64,000 nucleotides of DNA from Augochlora pura. Taxonomy: Eukaryota; Arthropoda; Insecta; Hymenoptera; Halictidae. Location: contig NC_135780.1 of assembly GCF_028453695.1 (NCBI RefSeq), forward strand, positions 9,793,172 to 9,857,171, in the 5' to 3' direction. Both the position numbers and the translations under genes were made by a program. Below are positions 46,455 through 58,080 of the stretch, one piece after another. The notes under the pieces were generated by a model that worked only from the letters and a program-made list of their open reading frames with translations, did no database searches and was not told the origin of the DNA. Each line of letters opens with the position of its first letter. The first letter of the stretch is position 1.

Positions 46455-46970
46455 CGGTTCGAGAAGTCGATGCAATGAATGAGTGAAGTAGAAACTGAAT
46501 AGTCAATTGCAATGATTAATTGAAGTAGAAACTGAATTGTCAATTGCAATGAATAATTGAAGTAGAATCTGAATAGTCAATTGCAATGAATAATTAGAGT
46601 AGAAACTGAATTGTCAATTGCAATAAATAATTGATGTAGAATCTGAATAATCAATTGCAATGAATAATAGTAGTAGAATTTGAATAGTCAATTTCAATGA
46701 ATAATTAAAGTAGAAACTGAATAGTCAATTCCGATGAATAATTGAAGTAGAATCTGAATAGTCAATTACAACGAATAATAGTAGTAGAATCTGAATAGTC
46801 AATTTCAATGAATAATTAAAGTGGAAACTGAAAAGTTAATTTCAATGAATAATTAAAGTAGAAACTGAACTGTCACTTGCAATGAATAATTGAAGTAGAA
46901 ATTGAATAGTCAATCGCAACGAATGATTGCAGTAAAAATTGAATTGCAACGAACAATTGAAGCAGAATTG
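46455..46970. repeat. 37-bp minisatellite, about 13 copies
   Basis: The unit is GAATAATTGAAGTAGAAACT followed by GAATAGTCAATTGCAAT. Variants AATAATAG(T)AGTAGAAT and CAATTTCAATG recur in adjacent copies, pointing to block duplication of pairs. Confidence 0.92.
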
Positions 46971-47040
46971 TATCGTCTCGAACACTAAGTAAGAAGCAGT
47001 ACACACACGACCATTATACCAAGCTGTAAACTCGAGAAAC

Positions 47041-47709
47041 AAGAAGCATTCTATTCGTACAGCACAGTAGAATAAAAAATCACCCTTACCTCGGCGAGCC
47101 GCGCAGCAACTTCTGCGGGCTCTCGATAGCAAAAGGAGCCGCAGCTTACGTTCCACCATTGAATCGGGTCGGCTGTTATGTCCGTTCGAGGAGAGAGGCG
47201 GTTGCCGCTAACGACTAATTTTCGCTGATCCGCGTCGGCTTTCTCGCCGCGGCCGAGGCCGCCGGTGGTACGTGTGTCCGGGCCGAGTGGCTTCGCGCGG
47301 CCCAATCATCGGGGGGGACGCGCGGCTCCTCGCTTTAATCCCCCCGCGGCCAAAGAAGGGTCGCTAATTTCTCTAATTTGATTGCGGCGTGATAAACCGG
47401 GCCCCGACCCTTCCGCCGGTTCACCGGAAACACCGGCGCGTTATCAAGGGCCGTGATTTCGCGATTCGAAGCCTCGGCGACGAACGCGAAGCGCGGAAAA
47501 GGAGCGGGGGCGACGCACACGCGGATTTTAAAATTCCGCTTGGCGTGCGAGCGACGCGCGTAATCGCGACACCCGCCAACAAAAAAGCCGCGCGCCGCTC
47601 GCGACACGGCAGAAAGCCGCGGAGAAACACCGGCGCCAGACTTCAAAGGGCTCTACGCCAATTATGAGCGGCCGCGGTGGGGGAGGGGTGAGGGGGGGGG
47701 GGGGGGCGG

Positions 47710-47763
<54 letters not shown>

Positions 47764-48310
47764 GCCGGTTCGCGGGCACCGAGGGCGCGCGCGGAGGAAT
47801 CTGGAGAAAATTTTGCGCGGCGAACCCTTCCTCTCTTCGGCCCCGGCCACAAAGACCGTTTCGCGCGCAAACGAAAGGAAGCCCTAACGCGGCCCCGAGA
47901 GCATTGGCGTTTACTCGCGCGAACGCCTGCGCGTGCGCGATGCAACTTATTAACTTGTTAAGTGGCGCTCGACGCTTTTGCCCGGCCCCGCGACGCCTCC
48001 GCGCCGCACCGCCGACGGATCTCGCGTTCGTTTGTTCGTTCACTGTACCCAGCAGCCGCTGTCGAGGGTAATTGGTTTTTCTGGCTTTTTATTTGGTTGA
48101 ATTAGCCATAGGAATGGCTGCGTTCCATAGGCTGATGTGCTAGAGCAAGCCCTTATCAAGACCTCTAGCTGGCGATTAGTGAAACAAAATTCGCTTCCAG
48201 GGATAGACGCTTACTCGCGGGGTTGTCGAGGATTACACGGTTCGTTGAGGTTCAGACTGGCAGATGATTCTTACAGAATGATTCTTACTGCTGGTCATCG
48301 TGTGGATAAG
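47041..48310. other. CpG-rich island with 52-G run
   Basis: Very GC-rich and CpG-rich. The G homopolymer at 47711-47762 dominates. The frames of 100 to 171 codons crossing it read poly-Pro or poly-Gly and are not credible genes. Confidence 0.5.
47690..47762. repeat. G-rich tract with 52-base G homopolymer
   Basis: G runs broken by single A and C residues lead into 52 uninterrupted G at 47711-47762. Such length is rare; it may be real, or partly a basecalling or assembly artefact. Confidence 0.9.
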
Positions 48311-48395
48311 TATAATTCTCTTGTTTAACTCTTTCAACTCGAATATTTAACGTTGATGTTTCAGTTCGTTTTCTACTAGAAATTCGTGGTATTAA

Positions 48396-48695
48396 CCCCA
48401 TGAACGACAATTTATTTTCAGTCAGCACTGCTCTGGCAGACGATTTAATTTTCTTAGCTTTTTTTCTTTTTAAACTAATTTCGTCGAAATCGATTTAAAT
48501 AATTTATACAAATTACATTCTAACAGTAACTAGAAGCATGCACGCAAGTATTTCAAAGAAATAGACTCGATATGACTTACAGATACTGCATAAAAAGCAT
48601 CAAACCTCAATAATTTCTGGCGTGTCCAGTTCGTCATTGTCAGTTTGTTCAGAAAAGTTTATGACGAGCTGGACTCATCATTTCCGTTCATGGGG
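48396..48695. mobile_element. TTAA element H (piggyBac-type MITE)
   Basis: 300 bp between TTAA at 48392-48395 and 48696-48699. Termini are CCCCATGAACGACAATT and, inverted, CCCCATGAACGGAAATG: 11 identical bases, then partial match. Both target copies are intact. No coding capacity. Confidence 0.85.
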
Positions 48696-48699
48696 TTAA

Positions 48700-49080
48700 G
48701 ATAGGAGTGGCTACATATCGACTGACGAAATATAGTGACTCAGTAGTAACTGAACAACCAGAATATGTAGAAATAAAAGAATTTGCCAGGTCGCAGAATA
48801 AATAACCGTAAAAGAGAAAAATGCTAAATTTATTTTATTTATAAGAAGACTGTGGAATTTTTTAATTTATGGCAGTGAAGTCATGAAAAAGATTTAACAA
48901 TCTCATTATATTATTTTCAATATATTAAGACTATTGAAAGAAGAAGTACCACTTTATCGAACACACGTCCTGAATAATTAGCATAAACAATTTTTATTTT
49001 GTATTAAAATCCACAGTGTACCCACGAGTGTCCCTAATATTTCTTAAACACAATTTCAAAAAACAGTACACCATTTGGAA
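48700..49080. other. AT-rich spacer, nothing recognised
   Basis: AT-rich sequence without structure. Confidence 0.35.
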
Positions 49081-50610
49081 ACAAGTGAATCTACCAGCAT
49101 CCCACGGAGGAGGAAAATCGCGCTGAAAGTAGCGTCTTGTTGCCGCAAAAGCATGCTGCTAAATTAATCCATAGAGCCGCTAAAGACGCGTTGGCTCGTC
49201 TCAGGCACAATAAATCCCGTAGCGAAACGGGCGAGCCGAGCATAACTCTAATCCGCTGAATTGTCCTTGAGCCGGGGGTGCGGAACAAAAACCGGGTCCG
49301 CGAGCATCTTTCGCCGTCCTTTCTGCGCGCGCGCCTCGTCATTTTTCTCGCTCTAAACGGTGGCGCGCTCGGGTTTCGGCCTCTAATTAAGTAAATGCCT
49401 GGCAGCGGGCTGCGGCTGGAGACAATGTTTTACAGTTTCAGCGTCCCTTCGACCCCGAGGCCACGCTCTTACGCGCACACTCCACCCACGCGCGAGCAGC
49501 GCGATCTCTCTCTCTCTCTGTCTCTCTCTCTCTCTCTCTTTCTCTCTTTCTCCTCGTTCCACCGACGCGCGGTCTTATCCGCTCCTCGTCTGGCAAGGGG
49601 TTGGCAAGCAGCTTCTTTTTCCCCGGCTCCCGCGAGTACGGTTCTCCACCGTGTTCCATCAGCCTCGCGGGGTAGCGCTCGCTTTAATTAAATGCTTTCA
49701 ACAGAGCGATTTTAGAGGCCGGGCGCGGGCGCACGCCGCTCGTCGGTACCGCCGCCGCCGCCGCCGCCGCCGCGCACCGCCGTGAAAGCCGCCGCGGAGA
49801 ATCGCAAGGTGTCAACCTAGAAAGCGAGTTTGAAGCCCAGTGTGGCCGCACACAGGCCCCGAAGAAAGAGGCGAAACGAGGCGGAGACAGAAAGGACGCC
49901 GAGAAGCAGCCCGGAGGACAGGAAAAAGATCAGAGGGATGATGCTCCTGGCGCGTCTCCGCCCGCGCTCTCTCAAACTTCTCTCTCTATTTTTCTCTATT
50001 CCTCTCTTTCTCTATTTCTCTCTCTCTCGCGCCTCCTTTGCCAGCTAACCCTTGCCTTTTATCAACGCCTCCGGCACGGTCCCCGTCCTCGTTCCTCGTC
50101 ACTTGAAGCGGCGGGCCTCTGTTCAAGACGTCAAACAGCAGGCGAGAACCGTGTAACTTTAATTGTGCCGCCGACCTGCCACTTTGTCGCCCGCGGCCAC
50201 CCTCGCGGTCGCGTTCGCGCGGACCGTTTTCTTTTGAACCAGCTGCTGCTGCTGCCGCTGCCGTCGTCGCGGCGCCCTTCTCGCGCAGCGCGAAGCCGGC
50301 GTTAACGCGCCGATGACGTCGTGCAGTGAGGCCTTTAGGGTTGACGGCGTTTATTAGTCGGGGCGGGTTCGTTGCTTCTAACGTCGCACAGTCGTTATTG
50401 CTTCGAGGAGATAGCTAATGAGCAATAATCGGGCTTTGTGGCTTGATGGGCCTACGCTGCGATTTAGGGGATGCTTTGACGCCGAGCGCGGTGTTCCTCC
50501 TTCTGCTCACGGGCCTGTCTTAGGGCTTCCTGGTTCAGACTGTGCTGGCACTTTTACTGGAAGACAGATTCTGTCATTCCATAGAAGGACTTCAAAGTAG
50601 ATACGTTTAA
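49081..50610. other. CpG-rich island with CT and GCC tracts
   Basis: Contains (CT)n at 49505-49550, (GCC)8 at 49750-49773, a CTCTC/TTTCTC tract at 49974-50030, and CTGCTGCTGCTGCCG near 50241. No gene supported. Confidence 0.45.
49750..49773. repeat. (GCC)8 microsatellite
   Basis: Eight perfect trinucleotide units in a CpG-rich setting. Confidence 0.95.
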
Positions 50611-50900
50611 TGTTTGTAGAAAATCACTTAGCGTTTTGGCCTTTTTATTAGCAGGAAAACTGAAAACCCTGTGTTGCTTTTTAGGAATGGAAAAATTGAA
50701 ATTATATAGTTCTATCCTCGTTTTTATTACGACTGCGGACATTTATGCAGAATAAAAATTGTCTACATCGACTGCAAAAGACGGTTAGACGCTTCATTCC
50801 TTTTTTTAACAATTTCAGTATATCGCAGGTAATATATCGACACCATTAAACGCTTGTAATCCTTTCGCTTTATCTCTGCATAAAATCGGCAGCCCAGATA

Positions 50901-51870
50901 TAGCTATTCTCTCGGCGTGGATAGAAGAAGCACAATAAATCAAAAGCGATTAATCTAGGATGCTCGCTGACTCCGAGTTCTACAGCCGTGCTAGACGAAG
51001 GGTAATCAATCTTCGGATCGAGCGTCGTTCTTCCGCGACAGGACGTCTTCCGGTGAAAAGTGCTGGCGTTCCATTAAGCAAACTCGCTTCTCCGATCAAT
51101 TAGCCGCGCGCGGACAACAACAGGACCAGCAGATCCACCTTCAAAGAGAGCCTCTCCCCGAAAGCTCCGTGGCTCTCTCCTTTTGGCGGCCGTCGTTATC
51201 CTCTCCCTCGAGGAATATTCCCCATTGATCCCTGGTCTAGGTCTTTTCTCGTTTGTTTGTCGCACGGCGACAATGCTTCGACGCTCACCGACACACAGAG
51301 GATATCTCCGACACCCACGGAGTGGACATCGGCACGCTGACTGCTGTGTCTAGCCCTGTAGAAGAGGCGAACACAGAAAGAGGAAAAGGTGGAGGAGAGG
51401 AGAGACCTGCCCGACCGAAAAGAGAGCACCTGGCAGAGATATTCTGCCACCGAGACTGTGCTGCATTATATTTGGTGACAATGGATGAAAAACATGGCTT
51501 CACACAACACGCGCACTGTCCTTTCCTGAACCTTCTTTATTGCCGGGGATAATGTCCCTTTATCCCTTCGCAGGACCTAGGACTCGTTTCGCCATTGTCC
51601 GCCGACACTTCGCCGCGGCAGCCTCGGCGCGGGATCTATCTTGGTGCCTCTCGCTCAACGATTTTCATCCCTTGTTCCACGAACCATCGCGGACATAATT
51701 CCTGGCTTCTTGTGGGAGACCGCTTTTGGCAAAAATAGCACTCCGGCTATGGGACCGGGCGTCCTCTGTGCGGCGACGCGTCGCGATCTAATTGCCGGGA
51801 ACCAGCTGGCAGTTCTAACTCTTCAGAAAGATGTGAATGGAATTCTACATTTTCCGCAGCGTTCATTTTC
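50901..51870. other. GC-rich island with Sox-type motifs
   Basis: GACAATGG (motif at 51478) and CCATTGTCCGCC (51592). Open frames of 60 to 99 codons on both strands, no domain recognised. Confidence 0.45.
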
Positions 51871-53126
51871 TTAGAGATTCTTCTGCTCCTATTAAATTCG
51901 TTTAAATTTAATGCTGCAAACACCGAGTTCTAAACGATGAAACTTCCTGCAATTTTTATTATAGTGTCTGCTGCATTGAAGAGATTCGTGTAAGAATTTC
52001 TAACTAAAATATTTTTATAGGAGCGAGAATTATAAGTGAGAAAAGTCAGCCATTTTGACTGATTTGGTAGTTTTGATATTGGAAATAAAAGAGTCCAATG
52101 CAAAATCATCAATCTCTTATGCATAAAATAAAATAGTAGGGATATAATATAATACGTATAATATATAGTATAATACAATATAGTATAATATATATAATAT
52201 AGTAGTAGAGATAGTATAAAACAGTAAAGAAAATCAGTTTTAGATTTAGACTGTAAATATAGAGTTTCAACAAACTATTTTAAATTCGGAAAAAACGTTG
52301 ATATACGAATAAATATATTAATGTAGACAGGCTGTCCAAAAAACGTCTTATTTCTGACCACGAAATCTGGAAATCGAAAAATATAGCTGGCCGAACGGAG
52401 ACGCGTTGCGTGTCTTAACGAAATTCGTCTTGCTGCAATAATGTGTCCCCAAATGATATATCGATGCACCTGCGGTTGCATCTTTTAGCTTCGGAAATTG
52501 TATGATCTTCGAGATAAATCGACACTGTCCATTCCTTTCATTAACGACTCTCATGTTAAATATTTATCATCGAGGAGCTGACATTCTCGGAGCAATCATT
52601 TTTCAGTACACAGTTGCGAATTTGAATTCTAGATGAAATCTAGAGATATATGAAAATTACAGTTGGATACAAGTTTTAATTAAAGACTTCGTTTATTGAA
52701 TTCAGTTTAAAATTTTTATTATAAATGTATCTCTAAGCTACTAAAATTAGATTGCATTGTATTATATCGATACTATTGCATTGTATTAATATAAAGGGTG
52801 TATCTGTACAAAGGACATTAACAATAAGCAAGCCCCTCGAAGTACATAAACGATATCGTAATTTAAATAATACCTTCTACAAAAACATTTAGTGAATTAT
52901 TCGCAAAGCTATGTTAATGACGAAAGTGCCCTTTAAGGGACGTGAGGGATAAACCGGCCAGGTTACTTCTTTAGTAATTTTAAATACCTCGTTTTCATCG
53001 AGAATTCTGGATTTTTACAAAAGCTTTCTTTTTTCGAAATTCGGTACTCGTGGCACAAAATAGTTTTTGGATTTTTATTTAGGGGTAAAGTTTACGAGGA
53101 TCTCATCGAGGCTATAGGAAATTAGT

Positions 53127-53449
53127 AAAAAACGATTCATTTTTTTGGGACAATAAAAATGGCAATTTGCTGCAGACTTTCTGATAAATTCAGCAAATTA
53201 TACTAGTTTCGCTTGGTATATTTACAAATTAAATATAAAAAAAAACGAAGAATGGACTGGTAGTAATTTCAACTAGGTTATGAAAGGTTATGTTAAAAAG
53301 GATTCATTTTGTGGGTCAATGAAAGTGATAACTTGCAGCAGAATTTCTGATAAATTCAACAAATTTGTTATAGCAGTTTTGCTAATTTGTATCATTTACA
53401 AATTAAATATAATAAAACGAAGAATGGACTGGAAGCAATTTCTTTCAGG
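53127..53449. repeat. Tandem duplication, about 168-bp period, 2 copies
   Basis: 53127-53279 and 53295-53449 share ATTCATTTT..GGG(A/T)CAAT, TTTCTGATAAATTCA(G/A)CAAAT, TTTACAAATTAAATATAA and ACGAAGAATGGACTGG. Moderate divergence indicates an old duplication. Confidence 0.8.
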
Positions 53450-54680
53450 ATGTAAAAACGACAAGCGATACGAGAAAATTCTAGAAATTTCAGAACCAAC
53501 CGGAAGTCGTCGAACTTCTCTGACACGATTTCTCAGAAATTAGTTCCGAATTCGGAAAAGAAATAGAAGGTTATGATATACGGCAGTCTTCTAGGATACG
53601 GCAACCCTTTCGAAGGTACCCTAGTATATTGCTTGACCTGCTAAGCCCATTGCCAATTGTTAGTTCGCTCGGCAATATCTCAATGTATTAAAGCTTAAAA
53701 CAATAAACGTAAAGGCGAGAAATATTGCTGGTGCGTTTAAAGCAAATACCCCCCGATATCCGTGATTCCGGCTAAACATTTACTTTCCACCTTTTGTCCG
53801 TCAAATGGTCAACAGCCTGTTTTATTGTTCCCTTCAAATGGATTGTAGTAAATGACCTTTACGCTTGAAATTGCACTTTTCGGTCCTGTAGTGGTGAAAA
53901 TGGAAATCGTCAACACCTTGACTGAACCAATAAGGAAATCACAGTATCGATAGTTTCACTTACAATTTCTCCGATTTATAATATACAATTGTTAGCTAAA
54001 TAATGATTAACCAAATTTTTGCCTTGTTACACGTTTATAATCTTTTCGAAATATATAGCAAAATATATAATTTGCTGTGTTTCGTTTAAATTATGGAATT
54101 TTCATGTTAAACAAAATAAAGCGTTCGATCTAATCCGAGTTTATCAATATAAAACTCGACCTAAGTTTTAGTACCTAAAACTTTTGCCATATTTAAATAA
54201 TATAATAATAAACTATTGCATATTTTATAAGGAACTATAAGGAACAATAAAACATCGCAGATCTCTCTAAGGGTTGGATTTATTGCATTTCAATTTAATA
54301 TTCTCTGTAATCTATAACATAATCCTTGGAATTTTGATAATCGAGAAATACACCAAAATTTGCTACACCTTTATTCGTAACCTATTTTTAAAAGGAATAA
54401 TAACCCTCTATAAAATCATCCAAAGATTAAACGCCAAAAAGACCGCAGAAATCCGACCCTCCTGCAACTCCCTTTTTACCATAGAGTGGTTAAGGATCAT
54501 TGTCTAGCAGGTGCGAGTTCCAATATATTTGTGAATTACCATATTATATTGAACGATAGTTTATACGATCGTTTTAGTGCTTAGGTTATTATTCATGACA
54601 ATACTCACCAAGGGATAGTTACTATTTAGTATTCGTTTTTAGATTCATAAAGGAGAACTAATAGTCTTGTAATAAAGAAG

Positions 54681-54756
54681 AACCTATACCTTAAAGAACA
54701 ACCTATACCTTAAAGACCAAACTATACCTTAAAGAACAACCTATACCTTCAGAACA
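54681..54756. repeat. 19-bp minisatellite, 4 copies
   Basis: The unit is AACCTATACCTTAAAGAAC with one or two substitutions per copy. Confidence 0.9.
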
Positions 54757-55590
54757 AATTAAACAAGAAACATTCGTCTAAACGGTATCAAATGTGATAA
54801 AATAGAAATTAAAGCGGAAGAATAATTAGTTTAAACCCTATATTTTTTATATTCTGTATTGTAAATTACAGTGTGAATAATAAAGTCATCTTAATTGCAG
54901 CCCTAACTCTGTGAACCACGAATCTAAAGGCGAATAAAATGAACTACTGGCAATTAGCAAACTGAACACGCATTTCTCACTCCATAAATATAATAATGGT
55001 CAAAATGATACAATAAAAGCTTAGTGACTTTTTTATCAGACTAGCTTACCTGCAAATACTTCTGAACAAATGCCAACCGGATATTATATGTTTAAAGGAA
55101 GCGCATTTCGAACCGAGAATTAATCGAAATATATTAAATGAAAGAATTATAATTTGGAAGAAATGAAATTGAAATTCCCAAGTCGCAAGTGGGGAAGAAA
55201 GAAACTCCAATTAGTGAGGAAATTAAAATTTCATCGGAAAATGAAATAGTGTCAGTCAATATGCATAATTCTGTAACCTATTCTCAATAGGTAGATACCT
55301 GAAGGGATAATATCGCAACCATATACCATTATGAGAAATTATATAATAAATCTATCTATTTACAATAAATCTAAATAATAATCCCATGTCATTATAGAAG
55401 ATTATATAACAAACAACAGGGCACAGAAAAAACTAACAAGAGAGAAAAGATAGTAAAAAACGTCATAAATGATTTCGATGGTCCAATACTGACCTGACCC
55501 AGTGCATTCCAACAAATACATTTCCTCCTCAAATTAATAAAATAATTAAAGAACTGACTAAAATCGCTAACAGAAAAAAACCAAAAAGAA

Positions 55591-56825
55591 ATAACAGCAC
55601 GCGTGATGGCGTTCCTTTTTTAAATCTTTATGGCTCTACCTGTTCGGAACATTGAACTACCCGCAAACCGTATCGAAGAAAAAATACCAAAGTCATCAGA
55701 AAAATTCGTTCCTCCTTCGATGTTCACGCGCTGAAAAAAAAAGGTTCGCGAAACCGCCAGCAAAAATTTCGCCCGGCAGCGTCGCCGGGCAGACGGGGAG
55801 AATTCGGCCGCCGAGTCGGAAAAATCGAGTTTCTCCGGCGATCGGTCCGATGGAGATTTTTATTATGCGTGGTGCGCGGGTGTCCGACGGACAATGAATA
55901 CAAATTCCCGGCGCGGAAAGGAGCGGTGAGCGCAGGAGTCAACGTCAGCGTCGATGGAACAAGCGTCCGCTCCCCTGCGCTCCTCACACCACCCCCGGCC
56001 GCCCTCCCCCTCCTCCCACCGCCGCCGTTCCTGTCCTGTGCACGGCAAAGTAGAGGGATGGCCGATAATGCCGCACAATGCCACCCTACCCCCTCCCCCG
56101 GTCGAGCCACCCCCGCGGTCCGCGGCGTCGGCGACGGTGACGGCGTTCATAAACGGGGAAAAAGTCGCGTGCACGTCAATGCTGCTAACCGTGCTTCCAT
56201 GAAAAGCCACGTATCTTATCGTCGTCGATCCGCGCGCGGACCCATTCAACGCCCGCCGGCTATTCTATCATTGCAGCCCGGGGAAAAATGCCGGACAATC
56301 CCACCGCCACCGCCGACGCCGACGCCGACGCCGCCGACCGCCCGCCGTCAGAGAGTTGGATACATACCCGACACGCGAGCACTGTAATTAAATGTACCGG
56401 CTGGGGATATTCGAGATTTTTCTGTTCGGTCCTCCCGGTGAATGCCTGGCCGCCGATGGGCGAGCTGCGCTGCGAGGAGTGAGGGGGGGGATCGAAATTT
56501 CCCATAATCCTGAAAAGACTTGACTGATTGTATGGAGTGAGAGAGAGAGACAGAGGGCCGCCGGCCAGGCCGCGATATCCGTGCCCCGACCAATTAGAAT
56601 GGACCGGCGCGCTTCGGGTCGCAAGGATTCGAGGCGTTACACGCCGGCCGACTCGTGAATCGGGCAACCTGATTGGCGACTGATTTCGTTACGCCGCTCT
56701 CGAGTGTCTTTGCCTCAGGTGAATGCCGCCACGATGAATCCGCGCGGCGGCCACCCGCGAGTGCGTTATCAGCCGACGCGGATTAGATTGCGCGTGACCT
56801 TTACCGAGCTTCTTGGGGAGCAGTT
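55591..56825. other. CpG-rich island, no gene seen
   Basis: Contains GCCGACGCCGACGCCGAC units at 56305-56335 and (GA)n at 56539-56550. Frames of up to 172 codons overlap on both strands; none has a recognisable domain. Confidence 0.45.
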
Positions 56826-56829
56826 TTAA

Positions 56830-57069
56830 CCCTTTTCACTCGAGTGGTGACTCTAAGGCACCGCTAAGATTATTCTATTTCGTTCGAAAATAATTTTTGC
56901 AACAATAAGGTTTAGATTTAAAACATTGTCAAGTAGCAAAACTCTTGGTAGGAGTCACAAGAATAAATTTTGTATGCATAAAAATTGATTTTGTTAAATA
57001 GAATGGAAATACCACGAACCAGAAAAATTACTTCAAATTTACAATTAAATTGGCTCCGAGTGTAAAGGG
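56830..57069 (+). mobile_element. Family A MITE, copy A4
   Basis: 240 bp between TTAA at 56826-56829 and 57070-57073. Termini are CCCTTTTCACTCGAGTGG and, inverted, CCCTTTACACTCGGAGCC. GACTCTAAGGCACC is identical to A2. It is nearly the same length as A1. Confidence 0.88.
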
Positions 57070-57196
57070 TTAATACCGAGCCTACGAAATTGTGCGAGAG
57101 CGAAGGAAATTCTGAACGAGAGAGTTTTGTGGCTACTTTTTATTGATAGTCAGGTTTTCTGAAGAACCGAAGATGAAATCACTTGCTGTACATTGA

Positions 57197-57433
57197 CCCC
57201 TTGACGTACCATTTTCTTCACCGCGATTAGGAATTTGTCAATTGACACAATTTCTTAGAAGGGACAGAACATTAACGTTTATTTCGTGCCTGAATTTACT
57301 TGCACGTTTAAATATTAATAACAAGGGATTAGAATTTTATTCCAATTTTAAAGAACAGAATAACATCCATATTTAATTATTTGTTACTGGAAATTTCCAT
57401 TACGAGTCGGACTCGTCAAAGTACGGCAAGGGG
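57197..57433 (+). mobile_element. Family C MITE, complete copy
   Basis: 237 bp flanked by TTGA on both sides (57193-57196, 57434-57437). Termini are CCCCTTGACGTACC and, inverted, CCCCTTGCCGTACT. The perfect palindrome ACGAGTC-G-GACTCGT (57402-57416) sits just inside the right end. It is the best template for recognising the other C copies. Confidence 0.8.
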
Positions 57434-57453
57434 TTGATCGTTTCTCTTGTTAA

Positions 57454-57700
57454 CCCTTAGCACTGGGCGCCATCGTGGATGTTACCTACCAGCGCTTATA
57501 AACAATTATATTATTATATAATATACCATATATATGTATATATGTATATGCATATATAATATTGTTATAATAATATTATATTCGATTTATATGAATTTGT
57601 AGACATCGAGAAATAGTTGCAAATCGCTAATAAACTTTAATGTTTAGTCATATACTAGAATTACGATGTCCCTTGAGAGGGGACAGCCGAGTGCAAAGGG
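57454..57700. mobile_element. TTAA element L (piggyBac-type MITE)
   Basis: 247 bp between TTAA at 57450-57453 and 57701-57704. Termini are CCCTTAGCACTGGGC and, inverted, CCCTTTGCACTCGGC. The interior carries a TATATG-rich repeat. It starts only 16 bases past the TTGA of the family C element. Confidence 0.82.
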
Positions 57701-57784
57701 TTAAAATATAATTTTGAAAATCATGGTTGTCCTGTAACAAGATCAACAGATCCGCGGGCATCATGAAGGACAACGCAACACTTT

Positions 57785-57840
57785 ATCCACTTGCACAATA
57801 ACGAGTCAGACTCGTGACGAACATTTCCTATATAATCTAA
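57785..57840 (-). mobile_element. Family C right end, inverted
   Basis: CACTTGCACAATAACGAGTC followed by AGACTCGTGACGAACATTTCC matches the inverted right end of the 57197 element. ACGAGTC-A-GACTCGT at 57801-57815 is a perfect palindrome. Confidence 0.5.
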
Positions 57841-57881
57841 TAAATACGACTTCCAATCGTTTCTATAAACACACCTATTAA

Positions 57882-58080
57882 CAATCAATCACTAAAATCC
57901 CCACATGGTTAAAACAATTGAATTAAATAAAGCGAAACTAGAAAGTTAATATTTATTATGGTGGCGTTAGAACTCTTTCGCATCCGAAACATTCTAGTCA
58001 AATACAATTTATTCAAATATATTACAATGAAAATGAATCTTCAAGATTGGTCAGAAATTAGTGTCACCCATATTTGAAGC
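57882..58080 (+). repeat. Dispersed repeat D, copy 2
   Basis: Aligns with copy 1 (4669-4872) across its length, in the same orientation. Both copies lie downstream of family C sequence, so D may be part of a longer composite element. Confidence 0.65.

Larger units (their letters stand above)
51871..55590. other. Long AT-rich block without islands
   Basis: About 3.7 kb of AT-rich sequence, the longest stretch without a CpG-rich island. It holds the duplication at 53127-53449 and the 19-bp repeat at 54681-54756, and TA-rich simple sequence near 52140-52210. A 200-base island-like piece at 52330-52560 has moderate GC but no domain. Confidence 0.5.

Noticed and set aside
47528..48071. Long frames on both strands over the 52-G run
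   Set aside because: They consist largely of poly-Pro or poly-Gly from the homopolymer.
53280..53543. 87-codon ATG frame
   Set aside because: It lies over the second copy of the 168-bp duplication and is not open in the first copy.
54274..54507. 77-codon hydrophobic open frame in AT-rich sequence
   Set aside because: The frame begins at TTG rather than ATG and has no known relatives by eye.
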